This document shows positions 36,406 to 46,005 of a stretch of 64,000 nt of DNA, piece by piece. Below the pieces are notes generated by a model that was not told the DNA's origin, ran no database searches, and was given only the letters and a program-made list of their open reading frames with translations. Both the position numbers and the translations under genes were made by a program. Positions within the stretch are counted from its first letter, which is position 1. Each line of letters opens with the position of its first letter. The DNA is from Saccharobesus litoralis (GTDB lineage: Bacteria; Pseudomonadota; Gammaproteobacteria; Enterobacterales; Alteromonadaceae). The stretch is from contig NZ_CP026604.1 in assembly GCF_003063625.1 (NCBI RefSeq), positions 4,318,065 to 4,382,064 of the forward strand, read 5' to 3'.

Positions 36406-38024
36406 TATACGTTATTATTGCTATAGGTATGTTTTGAGAAATATTGATCCAAGAATACATCAAAGTTGACCGTATCACTTTGCTCGACTTCACGCTGACG
36501 AGCATGTGATGCTTGCGCTTGCTCAGTCAAATATTGCTCACTATAAACCTGATATTGTGTTTGTTGCTGCTGCTTTTTATATTGTTCAGCAAGGCGCATA
36601 CCTAAAGCACCGTTATCTAAGTTTTCATTGAGCAATATGTTCATTATTTTGCCAGACGGTGTCGCGCTAGGATCCTCAACTTTTAGCCTTTGTGCGTTAA
36701 TAGCCGCCATGTAAGATTGGTCATCATTGACCGCGTCAATGTGCGCCGCAAGTTCAGTTAAATCGTCAAGTATGGCCGATGCCCATTCAGTTAATGTCAG
36801 CTCTGTAACATCTGCTGGTGCTTCATGGCAAAACTGCTGTAATTTAAGATCGGGGTTTCGTCCTTGTAAAATTACTTTATCAAAATTTTGGTCATTAACG
36901 AGTTGCTCTTCTTGACTGATAGCCTTGTTTGTTCCTAAGGCGCACCACATCAAAAATAAATCAATAAAGCGAATTTGTTGTTCATTAACCCCCTCAGGCG
37001 AAAAGGGATCAACATCGAGAGCTCGAACTTCCATGTATTGAATACCACGGCGTTCAAGTGCATCAGTCGGCGATTCACCGCTATTCGTTACACGTTTTGG
37101 TCTAACCGACGAATAAAACTCGTTCTCGATTTGTAATACGTTGGCATTAAGTTGACGATACTCACCGTTTACTTTAACACCTATTTTTTCATACTCAGCA
37201 GATGGCAAATTAATCGCTCGGCGCAAACCGTCTATATATTGGTACAAGCAATTATATTCGATATTTAAATCAGCTTGAGCATCGTTAGTATACCCTAAGT
37301 CACTTAACCGCAACGACGTGGCATAAGGCAGATATAATGTCCCCTTGCCCACTTTTTCAAAAGGCAAGTTAACTTCTTTACCACTTAGAAATGACGAGCA
37401 AAGCGCAGGAGATGCGCCAAACAGATAGGGTAATATCCACATATGGCGTTTTAAATTACGAATAACGCATAAGTACCCCTCTGATATCGGGTCTTTAATT
37501 TCACAACCTGGGTTGGCTTCAACGGTTTTAGCCCAATTTTGCCAAAATTGTTCAGGAAAAGAAAAATTGAAATGAACGCCTGAAATCACCTGCATCATTG
37601 AGCCATAACGATGGCGTAACCCCTCCCGATACAAGGTTTTCATTTTACCTATGTTAGACGAGCCATACTGCGCAATAACAATATCTTGCTCGCCACCGAC
37701 AAAACACGGCATGCTCATAGGCCACAGTAATTCGCCATTTATTTTCTGATAAGTAAATTTTTGAATATCGGCTAATTGCTGGAGACTGACGGTCACATTC
37801 TGCTCAACAGGGGTAATAAATTCGAGCAATGTTTCTGAGTAATCGGTAGTAATATGGGGGTTAGTTAAAGCAGAACCTAAACATTCCGGATGAGAATCAG
37901 GGCTGAGTTTACCTTCAGCATTAATTCTTAAACTTTCGCGTTCAAGACCACGATTAAATTGCGAGAAAAATGACTTTCCTTGTTGCATTAGGAAAGAACT
38001 TAAGGCTTGATTTGCAACCGACAA
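36405..38024 (-). CDS. gshA: Glutamate-cysteine ligase
   Basis: First and rate-limiting step of glutathione synthesis. FNRGLERESLRINAEG, HPECLGSALTNPHITTDYSE and LLEFITPV match the start of E. coli GshA. SGVHFNFSFP, YLPYATSLRLSDLGY and RALDVDPFSPEGV are further family motifs. The frame opens at a TTG at 38069. A TTG at 38024 (LSVANQAL), 9 bases after AGG, gives a start in line with E. coli and is preferred. The true start remains uncertain. First gene of a transcript with two lipoprotein genes. Confidence 0.92.
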   Translation of the reverse strand: MSVANQALSSFLMQQGKSFFSQFNRGLERESLRINAEGKLSPDSHPECLGSALTNPHITTDYSETLLEFITPVEQNVTVSLQQLADIQKFTYQKINGELLWPMSMPCFVGGEQDIVIAQYGSSNIGKMKTLYREGLRHRYGSMMQVISGVHFNFSFPEQFWQNWAKTVEANPGCEIKDPISEGYLCVIRNLKRHMWILPYLFGASPALCSSFLSGKEVNLPFEKVGKGTLYLPYATSLRLSDLGYTNDAQADLNIEYNCLYQYIDGLRRAINLPSAEYEKIGVKVNGEYRQLNANVLQIENEFYSSVRPKRVTNSGESPTDALERRGIQYMEVRALDVDPFSPEGVNEQQIRFIDLFLMWCALGTNKAISQEEQLVNDQNFDKVILQGRNPDLKLQQFCHEAPADVTELTLTEWASAILDDLTELAAHIDAVNDDQSYMAAINAQRLKVEDPSATPSGKIMNILLNENLDNGALGMRLAEQYKKQQQQTQYQVYSEQYLTEQAQASHARQREVEQSDTVNFDVFLDQYFSKHTYSNNNV

Positions 38025-38069
38025 AATGGACAACCTACTTAACAGTTTGCATCCTATATTGGGTAACAA

Positions 38070-38447
38070 GCATAAAATTCAATGGGTTGACCCAATTCAA
38101 AGGATATTTAAGGGATAACTTTACAGGTTATCACGGTAAATTGCAGTAATGACTCTCATAAAACTGATCCAATTCAGTTTTTTGTAGATGCGCATTTATG
38201 CTTGTTGAGCCTGCAAACCTTTTACTACTTTAAGTGTAAGACTAAAGTATTTTTCCTGACAAGCTCTAAGCACTTTGATACGTGTAGGCAAAGCCTCACC
38301 TTGTCTCAATAAACTAACTTAATAAATATTACTTAACAAATTGAAAAACCAAGCAAAAAATATCAATTAAGCTATAGTTAAGCAAAACAAATAATTTGTC
38401 ATATTACCCGGTCATTTGCGGTTAACCAGGGAAGCAATTCAAACAAT
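38070..38447. other. Divergent intergenic region between gshA and the hybrid kinase gene
   Basis: It contains one degenerate family B repeat (38184-38292). Apart from that I see AT-rich sequence with the promoters of both genes and no RNA gene. Confidence 0.5.
38184..38292. repeat. Dispersed repeat family B, copy 3 (degenerate)
   Basis: Same order as the 3525 copy: GCATTTATGCTTGTTGAGCC, TGCAAACCTTTTA, TAAGACTAAAGTATTTTTCC, AAGCTCTAAGCACTT. It has many substitutions and probably represents an older insertion. Confidence 0.65.
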
Positions 38448-41400
38448 ATGAAATTTAAAGCCTCTAGCAGTTTGTTCAGCCATCTTATGGTGAGCTTTCT
38501 TATTGTCATATCATTACCTATTGCCCTACTCACTTATCGTGATTTCACTTATACACATTCAGCAATGGTTAATGCCGAATATAGAGTATTACGCACCGCT
38601 GCTATTGAAACTGCACTAAGAGTCGATATTTTCCTTGAAAATCAAAAATCGGTTGTTAGTTTAAAAGCGGATGAACCTAATTTAACCCGTACGCTGCAAT
38701 ACAACACGGCAGGTGACTTACAAAGCGCTAAACTATCGCTAGAAAACTTCGTCGCCCAAAACCCTTACTTTATAAAATCGGCTAACTTGTATAATTTAAA
38801 TGGCCAATTACATGTCAGCAGTGAGCAATACAGTGCCGCAAGCGAAATTCCATCTTCAGAAATAGCCAGTATTCTAGCCGCAGATGGTGCAGTAATGACG
38901 CCAATAAATCAGCTCGCGCAAGAGTTTAAATACAGTAGTATTATCCTAGATGAAAAATATTTACCTATCGGGATCCTCGTTGTTGAATATTACCCCACAA
39001 CACTGACTCGATTATTGCAGGTGAGTGCTGGTTCCGGCGGGAAAAATACCTTTCCTATCATGGTAACCAAAGATAAAAAAATCATTGCCTCGGGTAACAG
39101 TGATTTTGATTTTAACTCAATCATCATTAATGAAAGTCTCGAACCAAATGATAAATCAGCACCACTAGACGCACAGTCTGTACTAATAGGCACTATACAA
39201 ATCACCAACAACGAGCCTGAGTCCAACAAATTTGCAGCTGTGTTAGCATCAATAGACTCACCTGATTGGCGAATTATTTACACCCAACCCTATGCCGATT
39301 TTGCCACCCCGATAAAACAGATTACTGATTCAAATTTTTTAATGATTTTAGCCGTATCTATTTTATCGGCCATTATTGCCATTTTACTCAGCAGAGTTAT
39401 AACCAATTCTATTCGACATTTAACCATTCAAGTGAGTCATCTTGCCGACGGGCAGTTTATCAACAAAGTAGAAGAGTCAGGCGCAAGAGAAATTCGCCAA
39501 CTAGCTCACGCGTTTAACGAAATGACCTTGAAAATTAAACAGCGTGAAAATGAAATTATCGAGAATCAAAAATTATTAGCTCGAGCACAAGAACTCGCTC
39601 ATCTAGGTAGCTTTGAATTACAAATCGACAACTTCGCCATGAAATGGTCGGAAGAACTATACAATATACTGGGTTATAGCAAAAATGATACTGTCCCCTG
39701 TATGGACATGATTTTTGCGCTTATGCCCGAAAATGACCAAATTAATTTACAACGACACATAGAAAACGTAACGAAAAAACAGTCCAATTATACACCGTCA
39801 TTTGAGTGCGTTATAACCTCTGTCAACGGTGTCGAGCGTCAGGTTATCGTTTTACTCGAAAAACGTGAAGAAGAAAAACAGCGTACCGTACTGATTGGCA
39901 CCATTAATGATGTAAGTTCTATTCGTGAAACACAAGATGCATTAAAAGCCAGTGAAGAACGTATATCTCTTATTTTACAGTCTACGACAGATGCGCTTTG
40001 GGACTGGGACCTAAGCAATGATGAAGTATTTTTAAGTCCTCGCTGGTTTGACATGTTAGGCTACGATGAACTGGAGTTAGACTCCAGTACTGACACCTTT
40101 GCCAAAGTATTACACCGAGACGATTTTAGTTATGTTTTTGGTAAAGTCGCTGAAGTCAGATCGGGAAGTTTAGACGGGATCAGCATCGAATTTAGAATGT
40201 TGAAAAAAGATACCTCAATCTTATGGGTTCATTCTCGCGGCTCTGTTGTAGAGCGTGATAAACAAGGTCGTCCAACCCGATTTGTTGGGACTAATACTGA
40301 CATATCAGAGCGGAAAGAAATTGAAAATAAACTGCGCGAATTAAACGAAGGCCTTGAACAACGCGTTGCAGAGCGAACCGAGCAGTTAGAAGAACTAAAC
40401 AATAGGCTACAGGCAGCCAAAGACAGCGCCGAGCAGGCCAACAAAGCCAAGAGTTCCTTCTTAGCCAATATGAGTCATGAAATACGTACGCCGATGAATG
40501 CAATCATCGGCTTAACCAATTTATGCTTAAAAACCGAGTTGTCTGAGAAACAAGAAAAGTATGTACGTAATGTTAAACAATCTTCAGAAAACCTATTGGT
40601 TATCATTAATGACATTCTCGATTTTTCTAAAATTGAAGCGGGTAAACTCACTATAGAAAGTGAAAAATTCTGTTTAGATGACCTATTATCAAACCTATCT
40701 GACCTGTATGCCTATAAAGCGCATGAAAAAGGCTTAGAGTTTATTATTCACGCTGACACTAAAGTACCGAAAGATCTAATTGGTGATCCGCTACGCATAA
40801 CACAGATCCTTACCAACTTATGTGGCAATGCCATTAAGTTTACCCACAAAGGCCAAGTAATGGTGCACATAAGCTTACTTGGCTCGAGTGATGATCGCGC
40901 CCTTATTCGTTTTTCGGTTATTGATTCAGGTATAGGTTTATCCGTAGATCAACAACAAAATTTATTTAAAGCCTTTAATCAAGCTGACGTTTCAACAACA
41001 CGTAAATATGGTGGTACTGGCTTAGGCCTAACTATTTCAAAACAGCTCGTCGACTTAATGAACGGGGCAATCGCCGTTGAAAGTCAAATAGACAGAGGCT
41101 CAAATTTCCATTTTGAAATTCCACTATTTATCGACTTAGCACCAGAGCGTAATACCTCAATAATAGACAACTCATTGCAAGGCATGAAGGCGTTAGTCAT
41201 TGATGATAACTTTTTAACAACTCAAGCGCTAAAAGATAACCTTCTTTCCTTTGGCATGGCTGTTAACGTGTATACGTCTGGACACGATGCTGTTAAAGCA
41301 CTGAGTAATAACACGGCGCAATTCGATGTAATTTTACTTGATTGGTTTATGCGAGATGGCTGGACAGGAACACAAACATTAGCAAGATTACGGGAAGTAA

Positions 41401-42671
41401 CAGACGTTAATGTCAATAAATTAATGATATTGAGTAACTCAATGTCAGAACAAGAGGAAGTGAATAAAACCCTTCCCAATGGTGCGGTGCATGTCACTAA
41501 ACCGGTATCAATTACGCAGTTATTTAAACTCATTAGCAAAGTGATCAGTGGCAATCCAATTTCCAGTCAATTTTCCCAAACATCAGAAGCCGACAATATC
41601 TATGTTTTTAGCGACTTACATGTTCTGCTAGTTGAAGATAATGAAATCAATCAACAGGTTGCAACAGAAATGTTAGACAATGCGGGGATCCAAGTCACTG
41701 TTGCCAACAATGGTAAAGAAGCATTAGCCATTCTACCTGAGCTGAATATTGATTTAATATTAATGGATATTCAAATGCCGGAAATGGACGGATATGAAGC
41801 GACAAAACAAATTAGAACATTGGATCGTTATCAAAATTTACCTATTATCGCCATGACGGCAAATGTCATGACAGAAGATAAAGAGCAATGTTTAGCCGCT
41901 GGCATGAATGCACACATTGCCAAACCCATAGATGAACTTCATATGCTAGAAACCATCGCAGACTGGAGTGACAAACCCGTCAATAAAGAACTCGCACCTA
42001 GCATGACAATCGGTCTTGCATCACCTCAAAGTGATAACTGCACCACATCAATGTCGCCTCAGCTATTGAATATTGCGTTCGCCACCAAACAGTTAGGTCA
42101 TAATCAAACATTGGTTGAACGTATGCTGACTAAATTTGATAGCGACTATGCTAAAGCTGGCAAGCAAGAAAGTGAACTGCGCCATGCAGAACAATATGTT
42201 GAACTGCAACAAATGCTCCATACTTTAAAAGGCGTAGCGGGCAACTTAGGCTTAGAGCAACTACACCTTGTCACTAAAGCTTACGAAGAAGATTTAAAGC
42301 ATAAACAATACGACAAACTAGTTGAGCATTCTTCCGAATTATCTGATTGTATTCAAAGTACTCGTGCCAGTATCAAAGATGCCTTTAATATAGACAATGA
42401 AGAACACAATGAACTTCATGCTGATAGCAATGATGAAAACACAGATGAAACAATTGCGATAGAAGACTTAATTGAGCAAGCTGCTAAATTAAGTGATTTA
42501 GTAGCAGCTAATGAATTTGTGCAAGATGACGATGTAGATGCACTTGTTAATCGCTTACCAAATGATTTGAAAAACCTGTATCAAGGTCCGTTACAAGACG
42601 CTTTTATGAACTTTGATTTACATGAAGCAGGCAGTCAATTGAATGCATTAATGAAAGATTTAAAAGCGTAA
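38448..42671 (+). CDS. Large hybrid sensor histidine kinase (CACHE-HAMP-PAS-PAS-HisKA-HATPase-REC-REC-HPt)
   Basis: A 1407-residue phosphorelay protein. A first membrane helix (about 12-27), an extracytoplasmic CACHE-like sensor and a second helix (about 298-315) precede HAMP. Two PAS segments follow, the second with WVHSRGSVVERD. NMSHEIRTPMNAIIGLT has phosphoacceptor His677; NAIKFTHKG, DSGIGLS and GGTGLGLTIS form the ATP site. Receiver 1 has Asp965 (LLDWFMRDGW) and receiver 2 Asp1107 (LMDIQMPEMDGYEAT). The HPt domain has His1258 (MLHTLKGVAGNLG). It can run a full internal relay. The output regulator is not adjacent and the signal is unknown. Confidence 0.93.
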   Translation: MKFKASSSLFSHLMVSFLIVISLPIALLTYRDFTYTHSAMVNAEYRVLRTAAIETALRVDIFLENQKSVVSLKADEPNLTRTLQYNTAGDLQSAKLSLENFVAQNPYFIKSANLYNLNGQLHVSSEQYSAASEIPSSEIASILAADGAVMTPINQLAQEFKYSSIILDEKYLPIGILVVEYYPTTLTRLLQVSAGSGGKNTFPIMVTKDKKIIASGNSDFDFNSIIINESLEPNDKSAPLDAQSVLIGTIQITNNEPESNKFAAVLASIDSPDWRIIYTQPYADFATPIKQITDSNFLMILAVSILSAIIAILLSRVITNSIRHLTIQVSHLADGQFINKVEESGAREIRQLAHAFNEMTLKIKQRENEIIENQKLLARAQELAHLGSFELQIDNFAMKWSEELYNILGYSKNDTVPCMDMIFALMPENDQINLQRHIENVTKKQSNYTPSFECVITSVNGVERQVIVLLEKREEEKQRTVLIGTINDVSSIRETQDALKASEERISLILQSTTDALWDWDLSNDEVFLSPRWFDMLGYDELELDSSTDTFAKVLHRDDFSYVFGKVAEVRSGSLDGISIEFRMLKKDTSILWVHSRGSVVERDKQGRPTRFVGTNTDISERKEIENKLRELNEGLEQRVAERTEQLEELNNRLQAAKDSAEQANKAKSSFLANMSHEIRTPMNAIIGLTNLCLKTELSEKQEKYVRNVKQSSENLLVIINDILDFSKIEAGKLTIESEKFCLDDLLSNLSDLYAYKAHEKGLEFIIHADTKVPKDLIGDPLRITQILTNLCGNAIKFTHKGQVMVHISLLGSSDDRALIRFSVIDSGIGLSVDQQQNLFKAFNQADVSTTRKYGGTGLGLTISKQLVDLMNGAIAVESQIDRGSNFHFEIPLFIDLAPERNTSIIDNSLQGMKALVIDDNFLTTQALKDNLLSFGMAVNVYTSGHDAVKALSNNTAQFDVILLDWFMRDGWTGTQTLARLREVTDVNVNKLMILSNSMSEQEEVNKTLPNGAVHVTKPVSITQLFKLISKVISGNPISSQFSQTSEADNIYVFSDLHVLLVEDNEINQQVATEMLDNAGIQVTVANNGKEALAILPELNIDLILMDIQMPEMDGYEATKQIRTLDRYQNLPIIAMTANVMTEDKEQCLAAGMNAHIAKPIDELHMLETIADWSDKPVNKELAPSMTIGLASPQSDNCTTSMSPQLLNIAFATKQLGHNQTLVERMLTKFDSDYAKAGKQESELRHAEQYVELQQMLHTLKGVAGNLGLEQLHLVTKAYEEDLKHKQYDKLVEHSSELSDCIQSTRASIKDAFNIDNEEHNELHADSNDENTDETIAIEDLIEQAAKLSDLVAANEFVQDDDVDALVNRLPNDLKNLYQGPLQDAFMNFDLHEAGSQLNALMKDLKA

Positions 42672-42686
42672 CATCTTAAACTCTAT

Positions 42687-42724
42687 AGTTAGCGAATGGC
42701 TGAATGTATAACCATTCGCTAACT
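42687..42724. terminator. Hairpin after the hybrid kinase gene
   Basis: AGTTAGCGAATGG pairs perfectly with CCATTCGCTAACT around a 12-base loop, 15 bases after the stop. No T-run follows. Confidence 0.5.
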
Positions 42725-42754
42725 TGTAGAAGCGATTTGACATAAACATAGATA

Positions 42755-42930
42755 TATAGTCAAAGCGATCTGGTTTTAGGGGCAGCTTCCGCATCCTGCT
42801 CACGCTAAGTACTTACATCCATGTAAGCAAAGCTGTCAAGCTTCGAGACCCCATGAGCATATGCTCTACTATGTGATTGGGGCGAGTAAGCGCTGACAAT
42901 GAACCATAAGACCTGAGCGAGAAGACTATA
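42755..42930. repeat. ERIC-like hairpin repeat, family A copy 4 (long form)
   Basis: It has the same ends and core as the 5374 copy, with about 47 extra bases (CAGCTTCCGCATCCTGCTCACG, then CTAAGTACTTACATCCATG) between the left arm and GTCAAGCTTCGAGACCCC. Part of the insert matches a segment of family B. Confidence 0.9.
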
Positions 42931-42985
42931 GGCAAACCTAAACCGAGAGTTAGTACCGTTAAAACGGCTAACAAACTCAGGAACG

Positions 42986-43930
42986 TTATCCTAAGTCTAA
43001 CAATACTTTTCCTGCGTATTGACCTTCTTCAAGTGCTATATGCGCCATTGCGACATCATTAAGACCATATGTCTTCGCTACATAAATTTGCAGTAAACCT
43101 TCAGCAATCCAGTCAATCATGGTTTGTAATTGTTGGTTATTAACTTCAACCAAAAAATTGAAACACGCAGTATTTTTTAACGAGGCGGCTTGCTTAACCG
43201 CATCCGCAGTGAGTGTTGGTAAGGTGACAACGTTCGTCACTTGACCTAATTGATTCAGTAAATTAATAGCTGGTTCACCGCCCACGCAATCAACGACTAG
43301 ATCAAAATCTTGATTAACTAAACCAGATTCATCTTGCCATTGCCATTGGAAATCAAGAGCGGACAAGGCTTCTCGTTTTGCCTCAGAACCAGTACAAATA
43401 ACCTTTGCACCTTGGATACTCGCTAATTGTGCCGCAATATGACCAACACCACCGGTTGCACCAAATATCAAAACGCGATCACCCGCCTTTACTTTACCGT
43501 ACTGTAAGGCTTGAAAAGCTGTAAGCCCAGCCAAAGGTAAAGCGGCTGCTTGGCGTAAATCAACTTTGGGTGGAACAAACAACACTTCGTCTTTTTCAAC
43601 TGTGCAATACTCGCTGTAGGCGCCACCCTTAAAAGGAATACCTATCATACCAAAGACATATTGTCCCATAAGGTGTTCGTTGTCTTCGTCACCTACCGCG
43701 CTGATGATACCCGCCATATCAAATCCAGGAACCCAAGGTAAGTTATCTTTAATTTCTTTAGCTACCCAACCCAAACCGGCTCGAGTTTTAAAGTCGATAG
43801 GATTAACGGAAGCCGCAACCACATTTACCAGCAATTGGTTTTTTTTAATCTCAGGTAAAGCACATTCTTGAATACGCAACACATGCGCATCGCCAAAAAA
43901 CGGGATATGACAGGCATTAAATACAGACAT
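42986..43930 (-). CDS. Zinc-free MDR-family NADP-dependent oxidoreductase (quinone-oxidoreductase-like)
   Basis: A 314-residue medium-chain reductase. VVAASVNPIDFKTRAGLG, LPWVPGFDMAGIISAVG, FKGGAYSEYCTVEKDEV and VLIFGATGGVGHIAAQLAS (NADPH loop) are typical of the quinone reductase branch. No zinc ligands are present. The substrate is unknown. It starts 5 bases after the alpha/beta hydrolase stop region, with AGGAG as ribosome site, so the two lie close together on the reverse strand with the oxidoreductase upstream. Confidence 0.87.
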   Translation of the reverse strand: MSVFNACHIPFFGDAHVLRIQECALPEIKKNQLLVNVVAASVNPIDFKTRAGLGWVAKEIKDNLPWVPGFDMAGIISAVGDEDNEHLMGQYVFGMIGIPFKGGAYSEYCTVEKDEVLFVPPKVDLRQAAALPLAGLTAFQALQYGKVKAGDRVLIFGATGGVGHIAAQLASIQGAKVICTGSEAKREALSALDFQWQWQDESGLVNQDFDLVVDCVGGEPAINLLNQLGQVTNVVTLPTLTADAVKQAASLKNTACFNFLVEVNNQQLQTMIDWIAEGLLQIYVAKTYGLNDVAMAHIALEEGQYAGKVLLDLG

Positions 43931-43935
43931 AATAA

Positions 43936-44817
43936 TTACTCCTGAACGTGTTCCTGAATAAAGTTGATAAGACGTTGTGCAATAGCATATGGGTGTTGCA
44001 TATGAAAATGATGATGCCCAGCTTCGTAAGCCATGGTGATATTTTTAAACACTTTTTTTCGTGACCCCATCAGCTTATATAAACCTGTATAACCGTCATT
44101 AGCAAAATAAGCAAGGGTTGGACATTCAATTTTAGACAACAAATCAATAGCTTGCGCTTCTGACATACGAATCGGTGATAAAGCTGTCAGACGGATATCA
44201 CTTCGACGCCACATTTTATCGTTATTAAACGCGACGTCTCGTTCAATAAGCATTCGAGCATGACTCAAACAAAGACCACCTGCTCTAGCACGTAGTGCTA
44301 TAAACGCATCTACATCAGCTATAGGCTTAACTGCCGTTTGACCTTTAGCTTGACGACTAACAAAAGCACTTCGAATTTGCTCTTGTGTATCAGCTTGTTC
44401 ACTTAATGGTCCACTGGCTTCAAGCATAGTTAGGGTTCTAACATTTGACTCTATGGCGGCTACCACGCTAGCGACCATGCCCCCCATAGAATGACCCACT
44501 AAATGACAGTCCGTCATACCTAACGCCAGCAATATTTGCTGAATATCATAGACATAGTCAATAAAATGATAGTGCGCATCAGCGCTGCGATGTTCTGAAT
44601 GACCATGCCCTGCAAATTCAATACAGTAGATATCAACTGAGATAATTGACGTTATCGCCTCAACTAATGGTAAAAAAGACGCAGCGTTATCTTGCCAGCC
44701 ATGCAATAACACAATAGGCCGCATTGAGATACTTTGCTCAGCGGGGAAGTGCAAAAAACTGTGTTTTTTACCGCCTAATTCAATAAAGCCTTGCTGCTCT
44801 ATACCCCAATTTAGCAT
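43936..44817 (-). CDS. Alpha/beta hydrolase
   Basis: A 293-residue alpha/beta-fold hydrolase. RPIVLLHGWQDNAASF holds the oxyanion region and LVGHSMGGMVASV the nucleophile Ser. The C-terminal AGHHHFHMQHP carries the His. No signal peptide. Probably a cytoplasmic esterase of unknown substrate. It sits directly downstream of the oxidoreductase gene and 7 bases before the slp-type gene region, forming a reverse-strand cluster. Confidence 0.87.
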   Translation of the reverse strand: MLNWGIEQQGFIELGGKKHSFLHFPAEQSISMRPIVLLHGWQDNAASFLPLVEAITSIISVDIYCIEFAGHGHSEHRSADAHYHFIDYVYDIQQILLALGMTDCHLVGHSMGGMVASVVAAIESNVRTLTMLEASGPLSEQADTQEQIRSAFVSRQAKGQTAVKPIADVDAFIALRARAGGLCLSHARMLIERDVAFNNDKMWRRSDIRLTALSPIRMSEAQAIDLLSKIECPTLAYFANDGYTGLYKLMGSRKKVFKNITMAYEAGHHHFHMQHPYAIAQRLINFIQEHVQE

Positions 44818-44824
44818 AAGTCGA

Positions 44825-45556
44825 TTAGTTTACTTTTTTACTGTCGGTTGTGTGTATTTCGTATTTAGCGCCTTTATTAGCCTTTTTCTGGCGTTGCTTA
44901 TTTGAACGCTTCTTTTGATTGGTATCGTTTAGATAATAATAGCGTAAACCAAGTCGCTGATGATAATAGCTAGGGTGATGCCGCCATAGATCGTGCTGCA
45001 TGCGTATTAACTCATCATCGCTCATTTGCTCTTTCCACAAATGAATAGCCTGGGCATTGACGACCGGAAATAGTAATTCGTGCTCACCAACCTGCCCTAA
45101 CTCACTCTTGGTTAATGTGCCTAACACAGAAAGAGAGCGGCCTTGCTGATAGATTTCAGGATCAAGAAACCCATTAACATAAATCCGAAAACGCCCATCT
45201 GAGTTATCCGACACTTTAGGTCGAGTGCTCGACATTAAGTCAAAATTAACCAGTTCAATACGACTTTTAGTCTGTAAATTATCGACACGGACAATCGTTC
45301 CTCCCCAGCGAACTAATGTATCAGCCGGTTGTTTTTTTTCTAAGTTTTGCAAAACACTTTGATAACTGGTTAATTGCGTACCTTCTGGTACAGTTAAGTT
45401 ATCTGGAATTTGGCTACAACCCGCCACTGACATTAAACATAATAAGGAGAAAAAACGAACTGAAAAAAACCGGGTGGCTCTATTTAAGGTTAATCTGTAT
45501 TCACTTATTAATTTGATCACGGATTTCACATTTCTATCTAAACAAAAACTAAACAT
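44825..45556 (-). CDS. Slp-family outer-membrane lipoprotein (YeaY-like)
   Basis: The frame opens at a GTG at 45568; the ATG at 45556 is used, though the true start may be further in. The lipobox CLMSVAGC lies about 45 residues in. The mature part contains IPDNLTVPEG, VRWGGTIVRVDN, RFRIYVNGFLDPEIYQQGR and ELLFPVVNAQAIHLW, typical of Slp/YeaY. The tail is Lys/Arg-rich. In E. coli the yeaY-like gene lies beside tsaB (yeaZ), the same context as here. Function of the family is poorly known (envelope stress, starvation). Confidence 0.85.
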   Translation of the reverse strand: MFSFCLDRNVKSVIKLISEYRLTLNRATRFFSVRFFSLLCLMSVAGCSQIPDNLTVPEGTQLTSYQSVLQNLEKKQPADTLVRWGGTIVRVDNLQTKSRIELVNFDLMSSTRPKVSDNSDGRFRIYVNGFLDPEIYQQGRSLSVLGTLTKSELGQVGEHELLFPVVNAQAIHLWKEQMSDDELIRMQHDLWRHHPSYYHQRLGLRYYYLNDTNQKKRSNKQRQKKANKGAKYEIHTTDSKKVN

Positions 45557-45941
45557 AAGTATCAACACCTAGTAAACCTTGAATTTCTTCTCGTTTGGTT
45601 TGATTTTGTACGGCGCTATAAGCTGAAATTGCACTTCTGTTGGTATTTTCTATTTGTGGTGATTGTGGTGATTGAAAATTTTGCTGATTCTGCGTGTTAA
45701 TCTGAGAATTAGTATTAAGCGCGTCTAGCTGCTGCTTAGCCGCTTGACGACTATCAAGCAGTTCTTGTCCGGTTAACTCAGACTGTTTATTTGCTGGATT
45801 TTGTTCAGTTTGAGATCCAAGCTCAGGCTGCGGCTGCCGCTGAGGATCAGGTTCTGGCGGCTTACGCACAACAGAATTCACATCAGCATTAAATACTGAC
45901 GCCAAACTTTGTGCAGCTAAACCCGTTTGCAAAATATCCAT
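45549..45941 (-). CDS. Conserved-looking hypothetical protein, Gln/Asn-rich
   Basis: A 130-residue protein, largely disordered and rich in Gln, Asn, Ser and Pro. The ordered ends are MDILQTGLAAQSLASVF and REEIQGLLGVDTYV, which I recall vaguely from small proteins of related bacteria. No signal peptide, membrane helix or known domain. It lies between tsaB and the slp-type gene on the same strand and overlaps the latter's start by a few bases, which supports a real gene. Confidence 0.65.
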   Translation of the reverse strand: MDILQTGLAAQSLASVFNADVNSVVRKPPEPDPQRQPQPELGSQTEQNPANKQSELTGQELLDSRQAAKQQLDALNTNSQINTQNQQNFQSPQSPQIENTNRSAISAYSAVQNQTKREEIQGLLGVDTYV

Positions 45942-46005
45942 GCCAACAATAACCGTTAAACCTGTCTCTATTTAAGTATATTCATTGATACTTAGCTCAG
46001 CAAAT

